Origin: Microvirga sp.
GTDB taxonomy: Bacteria; Pseudomonadota; Alphaproteobacteria; Rhizobiales; Beijerinckiaceae
Direction of reading: 5' to 3'
Length of the DNA: 51,210 nt
NCBI GenBank assembly: GCA_022241475.1
Contig: JAKOMT010000003.1
Coordinates: forward strand, 1-51,210
Positions 16,249 to 25,177 of the stretch are shown in pieces; the stretch's first letter is position 1, and each line of letters starts with the position of its first letter. The notes beneath the pieces were generated by a model. That model was not told the DNA's origin. It saw only the letters and a list, made by a program, of their open reading frames with translations, and searched no databases. The position numbers and the translations under genes were made by a program.

Positions 16249-16275
16249 CATGCCGCGCCGCGCGAAGGCGGCATG
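16249..16275. promoter_or_regulatory. Inverted repeat in a divergent promoter region
   Basis: CATGCCGC (16249-16256) and GCGGCATG (16268-16275) form perfect 8-bp arms 11 nt apart, in the 126-bp gap between the divergent flavoprotein and MFS-fusion genes. It sits just ahead of the flavoprotein's ribosome site and could be a shared operator. No regulator gene adjoins it. Confidence 0.4.
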
Positions 16276-16360
16276 ACGCAAAGTTTACAGCAAGGCGTTT
16301 ACGGGACCTTCATCACGCAGGGCGAAATCTACGCTATAGGTCGCAGGAGATACGTCGCGA

Positions 16361-18751
16361 ATGAGTCCGAGGCGCACGACATTGGCGCTCGCCCCTGCCT
16401 TGCCGGATCCGGTGGAAGCGGCGACGGGCCTGACGCTGGCCGCAAGCGCGAGCGATCACGTCGCCGTAAACGGCCCGGGCGCGTCACGACGGCTTGTCGA
16501 CGCGGTCGTGATGCTGGTCGTGGCGGCGCTGTCGCTGGGTCTCTTGCTCTACGTGGCGCTCGGGGAGGCGCGAAAAACCTATCCCGCCTTTCAGGTCGAG
16601 AAGATGCAGGCCCAGGGCGCGCTGGTGCAGACCAGCATCGAGGGCTTTCTACTCGCGGGTCTGCCGATCGCCCAGTTGCCGGGCTTTACGCGCCTTGCGG
16701 ACACGATCCGGGCGTCCGACCCGGATATCGCGGCCATCGTCGTCCGTGACGCCGGCGGGCGCCTCACCTTCGCCGTCGGCGAGCAGACCGCATTCGACCT
16801 GCCCCGCGACGCCGCCGTCGGGGCGGATGATTCATGGCTCTGGGTGACGCTCCCGCTGGACAACCGCTTCGCGACTGTGGGTTCGCTGATGGTGGTGATG
16901 CCGCAATCGGCCATCGCGGAGTCCATTGCGGCGCGCGGCGCTCCCGTCGCGGGCGCGGTCCTCATGATCGGCGCAGGCTTCGGCATGATGCTGGTCATGA
17001 TCGGGCGGATGGCGCCGGCGCGGCGCTGGCGCTGGGCGGCCATCGGCTACGGCGCCTGCTTTACGTTAGCCGTTGCGGCCGTCGTCTTCGGGCTCGTGCA
17101 GCTTTACGCCGACGGCGCGCAGGCCCGGGCGCGGGCGCTGACCGAGACGCTGGGGCAACGCATCGCGCCGCTGGTCGATTATGGGCTCGATATCGAGGAT
17201 GTCTCGGGACTGCCCGAAACTCTCGCGCAGTATCGCGCGCTCAATCCGGATATTCTGGGAGCCGGCGTGATCATCGACGGCGTCGTCGCGGCGCACAGCG
17301 ATCGCGACGCCGTCGGCTCGGCCTGGCGTTCGTCGCCCGGCGCCTACGATTACGCGGCCCCCGTCGGCGCCCTCGCCGACGCCGCTGTCAGCGTGGCCGT
17401 CTCTCTTCCCTCCCACGTGGTCTGGAGGGCGGCGGCGCGCAGCGTCAAGAACTTCGCGGCGCTGGCGTTGGCCTCGGCCCTGCTGGCGGCCTTGTTCTTC
17501 GGCGTCGCCCGGGCCGTGAGCGATCTCTCGGCCCGGACGGGGCCAGTCGGCGATCCGCGCGCGCTGGCGCTGGCGCGGCCGATCTTCTTCGTCGCCGTCT
17601 TCGCCGACAGCCTGAGCGCCGGCTTTCTTCCGCAATTGCTGCGCGAGGCGGCGGACGCGGCCGGCGCGGGACCGCAGGCCGCCTCGCTCGCCTTCACCGG
17701 ATATTTCGTCGCCTTCATGCTTGCGCTGCTGCCGGCCACGGCGTGGATCGGACGCGTCGGAGCGAGGCTGATGATCGTCGGCGGCGCGCTGCTGATCGCG
17801 CTCGCCGGAGCGGCGCCGGCCCTCGTCGCCGATTTCCACGTGCTCGTGCTCGCTCGCGTCGCCGCCGGGATCGGGCAGGGGGCGTTGTTCGTCGGCGTAC
17901 AGGCGGCGGTCTCCGCGGCGGCCGCGCCGGGCCAGCGCACCACGGTGGCCGCGATCATGGTGTTCGGTTTCAGCGGCGGCATGATTTCCGGCGCCGCCAT
18001 CGGCGCGCTTCTGTTTCAGGACATCGGCGCGTCCGGGGTCTTCGCCACGAGCGCCACGGTCGGGCTGCTGCTCGCCCTCTACGCCACGCGGGTCGCGCGG
18101 CGGCGGGCGGCCCCTGCCGGGACCGGTCTGATCGGCTTGCTGCGGGCGGCCCCCGCGGCGCTGGCGGGCTGGCGCTTCGGATCGGGTCTGCTGCTCGTCG
18201 GCGCGCCGTCCAAGGCCGTCATGACCGGCGTCGTCGTCTTCGCCCTGCCCTTGATGCTCTACGATCGGGGATGGAGCGCGGACGATATCGGTCAGGTCGT
18301 GATGCTGTACGGCGCGGGCGTGCTCGCCATCAGCGGGCCGGTCGCGCGGGCGGTGGACCGGTCTCGAGGCGTCGCGCGCGACGGCCGACTGGCCCTGATG
18401 GCCGGCGGCGCGCTCTCGGCGATCGCGCTTCTGTTGATCGGCGCGCCGCAGAGCGATTCCCTGATCGGGGCGCTGACGATAGCGGGCGGGGCGCTGCTGC
18501 TCGGGCTGGCGCATGGCTGCGTCAATGCGCCGGTGGTCACGTTCGCGTCGAGCGGCGTCGACAAGGCCGGGCCGGACGGGACGGGGGCGCTCTATCGCGT
18601 CGTCGAGCGGGTAGGCCATGTCGCGGGGCCGGGCGTCGCGGCTGCGGTGATCCTGTGGGCCGGCAGCGCCGGCGCGGGGCTGATGATGCTGGCGGCGGCG
18701 ATCGCGGCCTGCACCGGGATGTTTGCGATCATGTGCGGGGTGAAGCGCTGA
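16361..18751 (+). CDS. MFS transporter fused to sensor-like extracytoplasmic domains
   Basis: This 796-residue protein is about twice the length of a normal MFS carrier. The extra N-terminal ~400 residues have one helix (about 46-68), an extracytoplasmic stretch of about 125 residues, two helices (about 193-214 and 223-248), a second extracytoplasmic stretch (about 249-362, with LGAGVIIDGVVAAHSDRDAVG), and a further helix (about 362-385). Both loops look like Cache/CHASE-type sensory domains. From about 405 on lies a 12-helix MFS core (FADSLSAGFLPQLLREA, ARVAAGIGQGALFVGVQAAV). No kinase or GGDEF follows, so signal sensing may gate transport or talk to the periplasmic protein encoded next, whose ATG overlaps this stop (TGATG). 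Substrate unknown. Confidence 0.8.
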   Translation: MSPRRTTLALAPALPDPVEAATGLTLAASASDHVAVNGPGASRRLVDAVVMLVVAALSLGLLLYVALGEARKTYPAFQVEKMQAQGALVQTSIEGFLLAGLPIAQLPGFTRLADTIRASDPDIAAIVVRDAGGRLTFAVGEQTAFDLPRDAAVGADDSWLWVTLPLDNRFATVGSLMVVMPQSAIAESIAARGAPVAGAVLMIGAGFGMMLVMIGRMAPARRWRWAAIGYGACFTLAVAAVVFGLVQLYADGAQARARALTETLGQRIAPLVDYGLDIEDVSGLPETLAQYRALNPDILGAGVIIDGVVAAHSDRDAVGSAWRSSPGAYDYAAPVGALADAAVSVAVSLPSHVVWRAAARSVKNFAALALASALLAALFFGVARAVSDLSARTGPVGDPRALALARPIFFVAVFADSLSAGFLPQLLREAADAAGAGPQAASLAFTGYFVAFMLALLPATAWIGRVGARLMIVGGALLIALAGAAPALVADFHVLVLARVAAGIGQGALFVGVQAAVSAAAAPGQRTTVAAIMVFGFSGGMISGAAIGALLFQDIGASGVFATSATVGLLLALYATRVARRRAAPAGTGLIGLLRAAPAALAGWRFGSGLLLVGAPSKAVMTGVVVFALPLMLYDRGWSADDIGQVVMLYGAGVLAISGPVARAVDRSRGVARDGRLALMAGGALSAIALLLIGAPQSDSLIGALTIAGGALLLGLAHGCVNAPVVTFASSGVDKAGPDGTGALYRVVERVGHVAGPGVAAAVILWAGSAGAGLMMLAAAIAACTGMFAIMCGVKR

Positions 18752-19959
18752 TGAGAAACCTTCTGTGCGCGTTCTTCTTCGTCCTCGCGGGCATGGGCGG
18801 CGCGTTCGGCGCGAGCGGAACGCAGGTCTCGGAGGAACAGGCGCTGGCGTCGGTGGCGAGCTGGTTTTCGATCGGCTCCGGCGCTCGTTCCGGCTGGGCG
18901 GCCAGCCTGCCCGATCCCGATGACGGGCGCCGCATCCTGATGACCCCGCGCGGCGACGTGACGGGGACGCGCAGGACCGTGATGGTGATCTATCCGCGCC
19001 GGTCCTCCGCCTACGATACCGCGATGACCACCATGTTGGTCGATTTCGGCTCCCGCGACATGAACCTGCAGTTTCTCGTGGTCAATTACGATCGCGATCC
19101 CGCAATCGGCGCGCGGCTGGTCGAGGAGGCGCGCGAGCGCGAATATGCGCTGGTCTACGCCATGGGATCGGAGACCGTGGCGTGGCTGCACGATACGCAT
19201 CCCGAAATCGCCGTGCCGGTGGTGACGGTGTGCGCCAAGGACCCGGTGCAGCTCGGCCAGATGCGCGACTACGTCCGGGGAAGCGGCACGTCCTTCGCCT
19301 TCACCTCGCTCAACGTGATGCTCGACATCCAGGTCGCGCATCTCATGGCCTTGCGGCCGGGCCTGCGCAATCTCGGCGTCGTGGTGGACATGCTCAACGT
19401 CTCTGCGGTCGAGACACAGGCCCTGCCGATTATCGACGCGCTCGAGCCTCTCGGGATAGACGCCTTCATGGTCGCGGTCACCGACCCTGCGGCTGCGCGC
19501 GCGCAACTGGCCGAAGCGATCCCCGCGGCGCTTTCCCGGATGCGCGAAAGCGACCCCGACCTGACCGACAGCCTGTTCTGGATCACCGGATCGACCAGCA
19601 TCTTCAGCGAAATGGAGATGATCACGACGATGGCCGAACAGGTGCCGGTTCTCGCCGTGGTGCCCGAGGTCGTGCAGGAAGGCCGGCACAGCGCCGTTCT
19701 GTCGATCGGGGTCAGCTTCGAATCCAACGCCCAACTGGCGGCGCATTACGGCGCGGAGGTGCTTTCCGGTCGGGCCCAGCCGGGAGATCTGGCGGTAGGC
19801 GTGGTCTCGCCCCCGGACATCGCCATCAATTTCCTGCGCGCGAGGGAGATCGGAATGCAGGTGCCGTTCGGCATGTTCGAGGCCGCCAGCTTCGTCTACG
19901 GCGCGCGGGGAGAGCCTGTCAGAGCGAATGGCGCCGATCTGTCGGGGCGCTCGCGCTAG
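18751..19959 (+). CDS. ABC_sub_bind-type periplasmic protein
   Basis: This 402-residue exported protein has a signal peptide (LLCAFFFVLAGMGGAFGA) and a two-lobed body resembling the ABC_sub_bind family (PF04392). Matching segments are RTVMVIYPRRSSAYDTAM, VVNYDRDPAIGARLVEEA and VPVVTVCAKDPVQLG. The family is related to the TrpX/peripla-BP group and usually serves ABC importers, but no permease or ATPase is encoded beside it. Its start overlaps the stop of the MFS fusion, so the two are co-translated. I infer a ligand-binding partner for the fusion's extracytoplasmic domains. The same reading frame stays open far upstream, but that part is Arg-rich shadow of the MFS gene. Confidence 0.8.
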   Translation: MRNLLCAFFFVLAGMGGAFGASGTQVSEEQALASVASWFSIGSGARSGWAASLPDPDDGRRILMTPRGDVTGTRRTVMVIYPRRSSAYDTAMTTMLVDFGSRDMNLQFLVVNYDRDPAIGARLVEEAREREYALVYAMGSETVAWLHDTHPEIAVPVVTVCAKDPVQLGQMRDYVRGSGTSFAFTSLNVMLDIQVAHLMALRPGLRNLGVVVDMLNVSAVETQALPIIDALEPLGIDAFMVAVTDPAAARAQLAEAIPAALSRMRESDPDLTDSLFWITGSTSIFSEMEMITTMAEQVPVLAVVPEVVQEGRHSAVLSIGVSFESNAQLAAHYGAEVLSGRAQPGDLAVGVVSPPDIAINFLRAREIGMQVPFGMFEAASFVYGARGEPVRANGADLSGRSR

Positions 19960-20300
19960 AGCGGAATGCGAGGCGCTCGCAGTTGCGGGCCAATTCGGAT
20001 CGGTATTCGTTCCGGCCCGTCGGGAGGGCCGGACCCTGAAGCGCATCCATCGATCGCCTTCGCATCTGATCCAGACGCCGCGCGACGGGCTCTGATCTCT
20101 CCGCCGGCTTCATGCCACAGCGGCATAATACTTATGTTCATTCTGGCTTATGCGGCTCGACGACAACCGGTTACCCTTCGCGGGTGTTAATCCGGAATCC
20201 GGCAAGAAAAAAGCACAGACTTCAGCTTCGACATCAGATCGAAGACGGGAATCGGATCGATCAAGCGAAAATTGGTCGGCCAACCAGGGGAGGAAAAGAA
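19960..20300 (+). promoter_or_regulatory. Control region ahead of the ABC import operon
   Basis: No gene is supported in these 341 bp. A perfect 8-bp stem, TCCGGCCC/GGGCCGGA (20011-20018 and 20026-20033), may end the upstream transcript, though it lacks a T-tract. An AT-rich segment near 20112-20135 contains ATGCC-5-GGCAT and ATAATACTTAT, which fits the loose T-N11-A pattern of LysR sites and could serve the LysR gene downstream. No riboswitch class was recognised. Confidence 0.35.
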
Positions 20301-21353
20301 ATGCTCTTCAATATCAGGCGCCGTAATCTACTCGGCTTGTGCGCTGCAGCATTGGCCGCGAGCATGTGGTCCGGAACTCCCGCAGAGGCGCAACAGCCTC
20401 GCGAGCTCCGTATCCTCGTATTCGGGGGAACGCTCGGCTCGGGCTTCATGGAGGCGATCAAGGGCTTCGAGGCGGAGCACAACGTCACGTTCGTGGTCAC
20501 GCATTCGACCGCCGTCCAGGGCCTGACGCGGCTGCTCGCCCGCGCCGGCCAGGAACCGGAATGGGACATCGCCCACATGAGCCCGTCGGCCCATTACATG
20601 GGCGCCGAAGCCGAGATCTGGGAAGAGATCACGCCCGAGCTCGTTCCCAACATGGCCGATCTGCAGCCGTTCGCGATCGATCGCGGCAAGTATGTCGGGT
20701 GGGGAGTGCTCGCTTTCGGCCTTCAGATCAACACGGAAGCTCTGGCGAACGCCGGCGTTCCCGAGCCGACGTCCTGGCGCGATCTCTGGAAGCCCGAGTA
20801 CAAGGATCGTATCGCGGTATTCGACTTCGCCAACGCCTACGCCCAGGCGTTCTACGATGTCGTCTATCAGCTTGAAGGCGGACGGGAGGAAGCGTTCGAG
20901 GCGCTGAAGGAGTTGCGGCCGAACGTGGCGCGGTTCCCCTTCACGCCGGCCGAACTCGACAACGCCCTGCTGCAGCAGGACGTCTGGATCGCGCCGAATT
21001 CCGACAGCCGCGCCAATCTGCTCGCCCGTCAGGGCGCGCCGATCAAGTTCGTGACTCCGGAAGAAGGCGCCGGCGCCTGGCTCGTGCATCTGGACATTCC
21101 CAAGAACAGCCCGAACCGCGACATCGCGCTCGAGCTGATGAACTACGTGCTGTCGCCGGAGATCCAGGCCGAGCTCGCGCTGCAAGCGGAAGTCGGACCG
21201 GTCAACTCCAAGACCGTGTTGAGCCAGGAAGCGCTCGACAAGGGTCTCGCTTACGGAGACGCGGTGGCGGGCATGCGTCCGTTGAATTGGGACAACGTGG
21301 TGCCTTACGTTCAGGAACTCACGGACCGTTGGAACCGCGACTTCCAGAACTGA
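20301..21353 (+). CDS. PotD-like ABC transporter substrate-binding protein
   Basis: This is a 350-residue periplasmic binding protein of the spermidine/putrescine (PotD/PotF) family. It has a twin-Arg-like start (RRRNLLGLCAAALAASM) and a cleavage site after AEA. Body motifs are WDIAHMSPSAHYMGAEAEIW, VGWGVLAFGLQINTEAL and WRDLWKPEYKDRIAV. It should deliver substrate to the permeases encoded downstream. The neighbouring genes are CoA-transferases and dehydrogenases rather than polyamine enzymes, so a carboxylate or amino-acid-like ligand is more probable than a polyamine. The ATG is preceded by GGGGAGG with ideal spacing; longer frames upstream spoil the signal peptide. Confidence 0.88.
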   Translation: MLFNIRRRNLLGLCAAALAASMWSGTPAEAQQPRELRILVFGGTLGSGFMEAIKGFEAEHNVTFVVTHSTAVQGLTRLLARAGQEPEWDIAHMSPSAHYMGAEAEIWEEITPELVPNMADLQPFAIDRGKYVGWGVLAFGLQINTEALANAGVPEPTSWRDLWKPEYKDRIAVFDFANAYAQAFYDVVYQLEGGREEAFEALKELRPNVARFPFTPAELDNALLQQDVWIAPNSDSRANLLARQGAPIKFVTPEEGAGAWLVHLDIPKNSPNRDIALELMNYVLSPEIQAELALQAEVGPVNSKTVLSQEALDKGLAYGDAVAGMRPLNWDNVVPYVQELTDRWNRDFQN

Positions 21354-21389
21354 TCCTGGGCGCTGCCTACCTCAACACTTCGGAGATCA

Positions 21390-22466
21390 ATGCGCATGGA
21401 CGTCGCAGTGAGCGGCCTCGTTCGTCGATTCGGCGAATTCGTCGCGGTGAATCAAATTTCATTTGAAATTCCGTCAGGCCGCTGCCTTGCGTTACTTGGA
21501 CCGTCGGGATGCGGGAAGACGACGACGCTGAATATCGTCGCCGGCTTTCTGCGTCCCGACGAGGGAGACGTGCACGTCAACAAGCGATCGATCCTGGGTA
21601 TTCCGCCCCACAAGCGGAATACGGGTATCGTGTTTCAGAACTACGCCCTCTTTCCACACATGACCGTATTCGACAATGTCGCGTATGGTTTGCGGCAGAG
21701 GAAGACGGCGAACGACGTCATCGCCCGCGAAGTGCCCAAGGCGCTCGAGCTGGTTCGCCTCGAAAATCTCGGACACCGCTTTCCGCGGGAATTGTCGGGC
21801 GGCCAGCAGCAACGCGTGGCGCTCGCCCGCGCGGTCGTGTTCAAGCCCGACATTCTCCTGCTCGACGAGCCGTTGTCCAACCTCGACGCCAAGCTGCGCG
21901 AGACGATGCGACTCGAGTTGAAGTCGATCCAGCGGACGACCGGCGTGACGACGATCTTCGTCACGCACGATCAGGCCGAAGCGATGGTGCTCGCCGACGA
22001 GATCGCCGTGATGAACAGGGGCGTCGTCGAGCAGATCGCCGAGCCCGAGCAAATCTACAACCGGCCCTCGACGCGCTTCGTCGCGGACTTTGTCGGATCG
22101 GCGAATTTCCTGCACGGCGACATCGTGGGTCGCGAACCCGGCTACGCCCGGATCAAGCTCGGTTTCGCCGATCAGATCGTGCGGGCCGCGAGCCCCGAAA
22201 TCGGCGCGCCGACGGGGCGTTGCGAGTTCATGATCCGTCCCGAACGGATCAATCTCAGCGTGACGCCGACGGGGGCGGAGAACGAACTGAAGGCGACGAT
22301 CACGACGCTCGCCTTCACGGGATCGCTCGTCGATTGCTTCTGCGAAGTCGGCGGCCAGTCGTTCCACGTTCAGGTCATCAGCAGCCGCCATGCGCTGGAA
22401 CCGGGCCAGACGATCTGGATCGGCTGGGACGCGCGCGAGGCGTACGTTCTGCGAGACGCGCCATGA
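21390..22466 (+). CDS. PotA-like ABC importer ATPase
   Basis: This 358-residue ATPase of the PotA/UgpC type energises the importer. Walker A GPSGCGKTTT is at 37-46, the Q-loop is in IVFQNYALFPHMTVFDNVA, the signature is LSGGQQQRVALARA, and Walker B/D-loop is ILLLDEPLSNLDAKLRE. A H-loop (FVTHDQAEAM) and a C-terminal TOBE domain (FMIRPERINLSVTP) complete the family pattern. It follows the binding-protein gene by 36 bp and overlaps the first permease by ATGA. The second ATG (21396) has better ribosome-site spacing than the first. Confidence 0.93.
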   Translation: MRMDVAVSGLVRRFGEFVAVNQISFEIPSGRCLALLGPSGCGKTTTLNIVAGFLRPDEGDVHVNKRSILGIPPHKRNTGIVFQNYALFPHMTVFDNVAYGLRQRKTANDVIAREVPKALELVRLENLGHRFPRELSGGQQQRVALARAVVFKPDILLLDEPLSNLDAKLRETMRLELKSIQRTTGVTTIFVTHDQAEAMVLADEIAVMNRGVVEQIAEPEQIYNRPSTRFVADFVGSANFLHGDIVGREPGYARIKLGFADQIVRAASPEIGAPTGRCEFMIRPERINLSVTPTGAENELKATITTLAFTGSLVDCFCEVGGQSFHVQVISSRHALEPGQTIWIGWDAREAYVLRDAP

Positions 22467-23323
22467 ACCATCGTCGCATCGGCATCTTGCTCACCCTGCC
22501 CGCCGTCGCGGTGTTCGTGGTGCTCTTCGTCACGCCCCTGATCTATGGCTTCTGGCTGTCGCTGCACGAGGCGCAGTTCGGGCGCATCCTGCCGGGGCTG
22601 ACGCTCCGGCAATACGAGATCCTGTTCACGAACCCGACCTACACCGAGGCGCTGGCCCGAACCTTCCGCCTGTCGGCCACCGCCACCGTGCTCGCGCTGG
22701 TGCTCGGCTTCCCGCTTGCCTACGCGCTCGCGTTCAAGCTCGGGCGCATGGGCGCCGTGCTCACGGTGATCATCCTCGCGCCGCTCCTGATGAACGTCGT
22801 GGTCCGGACGCTCGGGTGGGTTCTGATCCTCGGGCGCAACGGTTTGATCAACAACGTCTCCGTCAATCTCGGATTCGGTGAGTTCACCATTCTCTACACC
22901 GAGGCGGCGGTCCTGATCGGATATGTCCAGGTCTTCCTGCCGTTCATGGTCCTGTCGATCCTGGCCTCGCTCCAGACGATGGATCTCAATCTCATCAAGG
23001 CGTCGTCCTCGCTCGGCGCCACGCCCTCGACCACGTTCTGGACGGTGCTCCTGCCCCTGTCCCTTCCCGGCGTGTTGTCGGGCTGCATCATCGTCTTCAG
23101 CCTGTCGAGCGGCGTCTTCGTGCTGCCGGCGATCCTGGGCGGAACGAACCTGCGCGTGCTCTCGCTGCTCGCCTACCAGCAGACGACGACGACCCTGAAC
23201 TATCCGCTGGGAGCCGCCGTCGCGTTCCTCCTCCTCTCCATCGTGCTGCTCGTCGTGCTCGTCACGACCGCGCTGGTCGAACGCAGCCGCTTCAGGGAGG
23301 TCTTCCGCCGTGCGTCTGCGTGA
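22463..23323 (+). CDS. PotB-like ABC importer permease
   Basis: This 286-residue inner-membrane permease has six predicted helices (IGILLTLPAVAVFVVLFVTP first). The EAA-type coupling loop is LIKASSSLGATPSTTFWTVL, where the ATPase docks. It belongs to the PotB/PotH group of the binding-protein-dependent family. The start overlaps the ATPase stop (ATGA); the open frame continuing upstream is a shadow of the ATPase gene. It overlaps the next permease by 14 nt. Confidence 0.9.
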   Translation: MNHRRIGILLTLPAVAVFVVLFVTPLIYGFWLSLHEAQFGRILPGLTLRQYEILFTNPTYTEALARTFRLSATATVLALVLGFPLAYALAFKLGRMGAVLTVIILAPLLMNVVVRTLGWVLILGRNGLINNVSVNLGFGEFTILYTEAAVLIGYVQVFLPFMVLSILASLQTMDLNLIKASSSLGATPSTTFWTVLLPLSLPGVLSGCIIVFSLSSGVFVLPAILGGTNLRVLSLLAYQQTTTTLNYPLGAAVAFLLLSIVLLVVLVTTALVERSRFREVFRRASA

Positions 23324-24110
23324 TTTCATCCTCAACGCCTTCGTGGTGGTGATGGCGATCATCATCATCTCGCCGATCGCGCTCGTGCTGCTGACCTCGG
23401 TCAGCGGCAGCGATTACATCCGCTTTCCGCCCGAAGGCTTCAGCCTGAAGCACTACGTGGCGGCGGCCGGGAACCGGACGTTCATCGACGCCTTCGTCAC
23501 GAGCGTCATCGTCGCTCTCGCCTCGGCGACGCTGGCGCTGATCCTCGGAGGAATGGCCGCTGTCGGCATCACCCGCTACGATTTCCCGGGGCGCAACGCC
23601 ATCCAGGGATTTCTGGTGTCGCCTTTGATGATCCCGACCCTCGTGCTCGGCATCACGCTGCTGCATTTCTACAGCTTGCTGCGCGTCACGCCGAGCATCG
23701 TCACGATCATCGGCGCCCACATGATCGTCACGATCCCCTATGCGGTTCGCCTCCTGACCGCGAGCCTCGCCGGGATCGACCGCAGGCTCGAACTGGCGGC
23801 CATGTCGATGGGCGCCTCTCCCTTGAAGGCGTTCGTCGGCGTCACCCTCCCGAACATCACGGCGGGGCTGCTCGGCGCGTTCACCTTCGCCGCGATCATG
23901 TCCTTCGACGATATCGGCCTGTCGCTCTTCATCGCGCCGTCGCGCAGCCCGACCCTGCCGGTGGCGATCTTCACCTACCTCGACCAGACCTACGACCCGA
24001 TGATCATCGCGGTGTCCAGCGTCATGATCCTCGTGTCGGTCCTCGCCGTTCTCATCCTCGACCGCGCCGTCGGCGTGTCGCGCATCATCATGAACGCGCA
24101 AGCGAAGTGA
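23310..24110 (+). CDS. PotC-like ABC importer permease
   Basis: This 266-residue second permease completes the importer. It has six helices, starting NAFVVVMAIIIISPIALVLL, and the coupling loop LELAAMSMGASPLKAFVGVT. It starts with GTG inside the end of the preceding permease gene, with GGGAGG about 10 nt upstream, so the two are coupled. It pairs with the PotB-like protein as a heterodimer. Confidence 0.9.
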   Translation: MRLRDFILNAFVVVMAIIIISPIALVLLTSVSGSDYIRFPPEGFSLKHYVAAAGNRTFIDAFVTSVIVALASATLALILGGMAAVGITRYDFPGRNAIQGFLVSPLMIPTLVLGITLLHFYSLLRVTPSIVTIIGAHMIVTIPYAVRLLTASLAGIDRRLELAAMSMGASPLKAFVGVTLPNITAGLLGAFTFAAIMSFDDIGLSLFIAPSRSPTLPVAIFTYLDQTYDPMIIAVSSVMILVSVLAVLILDRAVGVSRIIMNAQAK

Positions 24111-24138
24111 GACGCACGAACCAGGGAGCCTCCACGTC

Positions 24139-25170
24139 ATGCGCGCCATCATCCAGACGGAATTCGGAGATCCGGGCGTCCTGCGGCTGGCGGAGATGGA
24201 CACGCCCCGGCCGAAGCCGAACCAGGTGACGCTTCGCGTCAGGGCCTGCGGCGTCTGCGGCCACGATCTTCTGGAGCGCAAGGGCGTGATGCGCCATGGG
24301 GTCGCCTTTCCGATGGTGCACGGCCACGAGGTGGCCGGGGATGTCGTGGAAGTGGGCGAGGCGGTGCGGTCGCTCAAGGTCGGGGACCGCGTGGCGTCCC
24401 TGCAGCGCGATCCCTGCGGGCATTGTCATTACTGTCGTCGGGGACAGGAATCCTCCTGCCTCAACAACGTCTTCATCGGCCATAACGGCACGACGGGCGG
24501 CTATGCGGAATACATGGCGATCGGCGAGCGCGCCCTCGTCAAGCTCCCGCCCGAAGTGCCCTACGAGCACGGTGCGGTGCTCGCCTGCTCCGCCGGCACG
24601 ATCCTGCACGCCGTTCGCGAGGAGGCGAAGGTGCGTCCGGGAGACACCGTGCTCGTCACCGGAGCCGGCGGGGGGCTCGGCATGCATTCGGTCATCCTCG
24701 CCAAGCTGTTCGGCGCACGGGTCATCGCGACGACGACGTCGGAGGCGAAAGTCGACGCCCTGAAGGCGATCGGCGCGGACGAGGTCGTCGTGGCCCCGGA
24801 CAACAATTTCACCGCCGAGGTGAAGAGCCTCACGGGAGGATACGGCGTCGACGTCGTCCTCGACAATGTCGGCGCCCCGGTGTTCAAGCCTGCGCTGAAG
24901 GTCATGGCTCCCTACGGCCGCTTCATCGTCATCGGACAGGTCACGTCCGACGAGATCCGGTTCAATCCCGCCTTCCTCATCTTCAAGAACATCAGCCTGA
25001 TCGGGTCGAAGAGCACGCACTGGCAGGAACTCGAAGACATGGTCGAGCTCACGCGGCGCGGGCAGTTCACGCCCGTCATCGCCGCCGTGATGCCGCTGTC
25101 CGAAGCGCGCGAGGCGCATGTGATGCTCGAGGAGCGCAGGGCCGCGGGCCGCGTGGTGCTCGTGCCGTAA
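24139..25170 (+). CDS. Zinc-dependent alcohol dehydrogenase (MDR family)
   Basis: This 343-residue medium-chain dehydrogenase has the catalytic zinc site (CGVCGHDLLER and MVHGHEVAGDVVEVG) and the four-Cys structural zinc lobe (DPCGHCHYCRRGQESSC). The nucleotide fold is VLVTGAGGGLGMHSVI. It should oxidise or reduce an alcohol/carbonyl with NAD(P). It sits 28 bp after the importer permease, so it probably acts on the imported compound or an intermediate. Confidence 0.9.
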   Translation: MRAIIQTEFGDPGVLRLAEMDTPRPKPNQVTLRVRACGVCGHDLLERKGVMRHGVAFPMVHGHEVAGDVVEVGEAVRSLKVGDRVASLQRDPCGHCHYCRRGQESSCLNNVFIGHNGTTGGYAEYMAIGERALVKLPPEVPYEHGAVLACSAGTILHAVREEAKVRPGDTVLVTGAGGGLGMHSVILAKLFGARVIATTTSEAKVDALKAIGADEVVVAPDNNFTAEVKSLTGGYGVDVVLDNVGAPVFKPALKVMAPYGRFIVIGQVTSDEIRFNPAFLIFKNISLIGSKSTHWQELEDMVELTRRGQFTPVIAAVMPLSEAREAHVMLEERRAAGRVVLVP

Positions 25171-25177
25171 GGAGGGG

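Noticed and set aside
16834..19959. A 1041-codon open frame through the MFS gene and the next gene
   Set aside because: Only the part from 18751 encodes a recognisable protein; the upstream ~640 codons are Arg-rich and are the shifted frame of the MFS fusion.
20301..24110. Polyamine importer potABCD
   Set aside because: The family match is real, but the operon's CoA-transferases and dehydrogenases make a polyamine substrate doubtful, so I did not use pot gene symbols.
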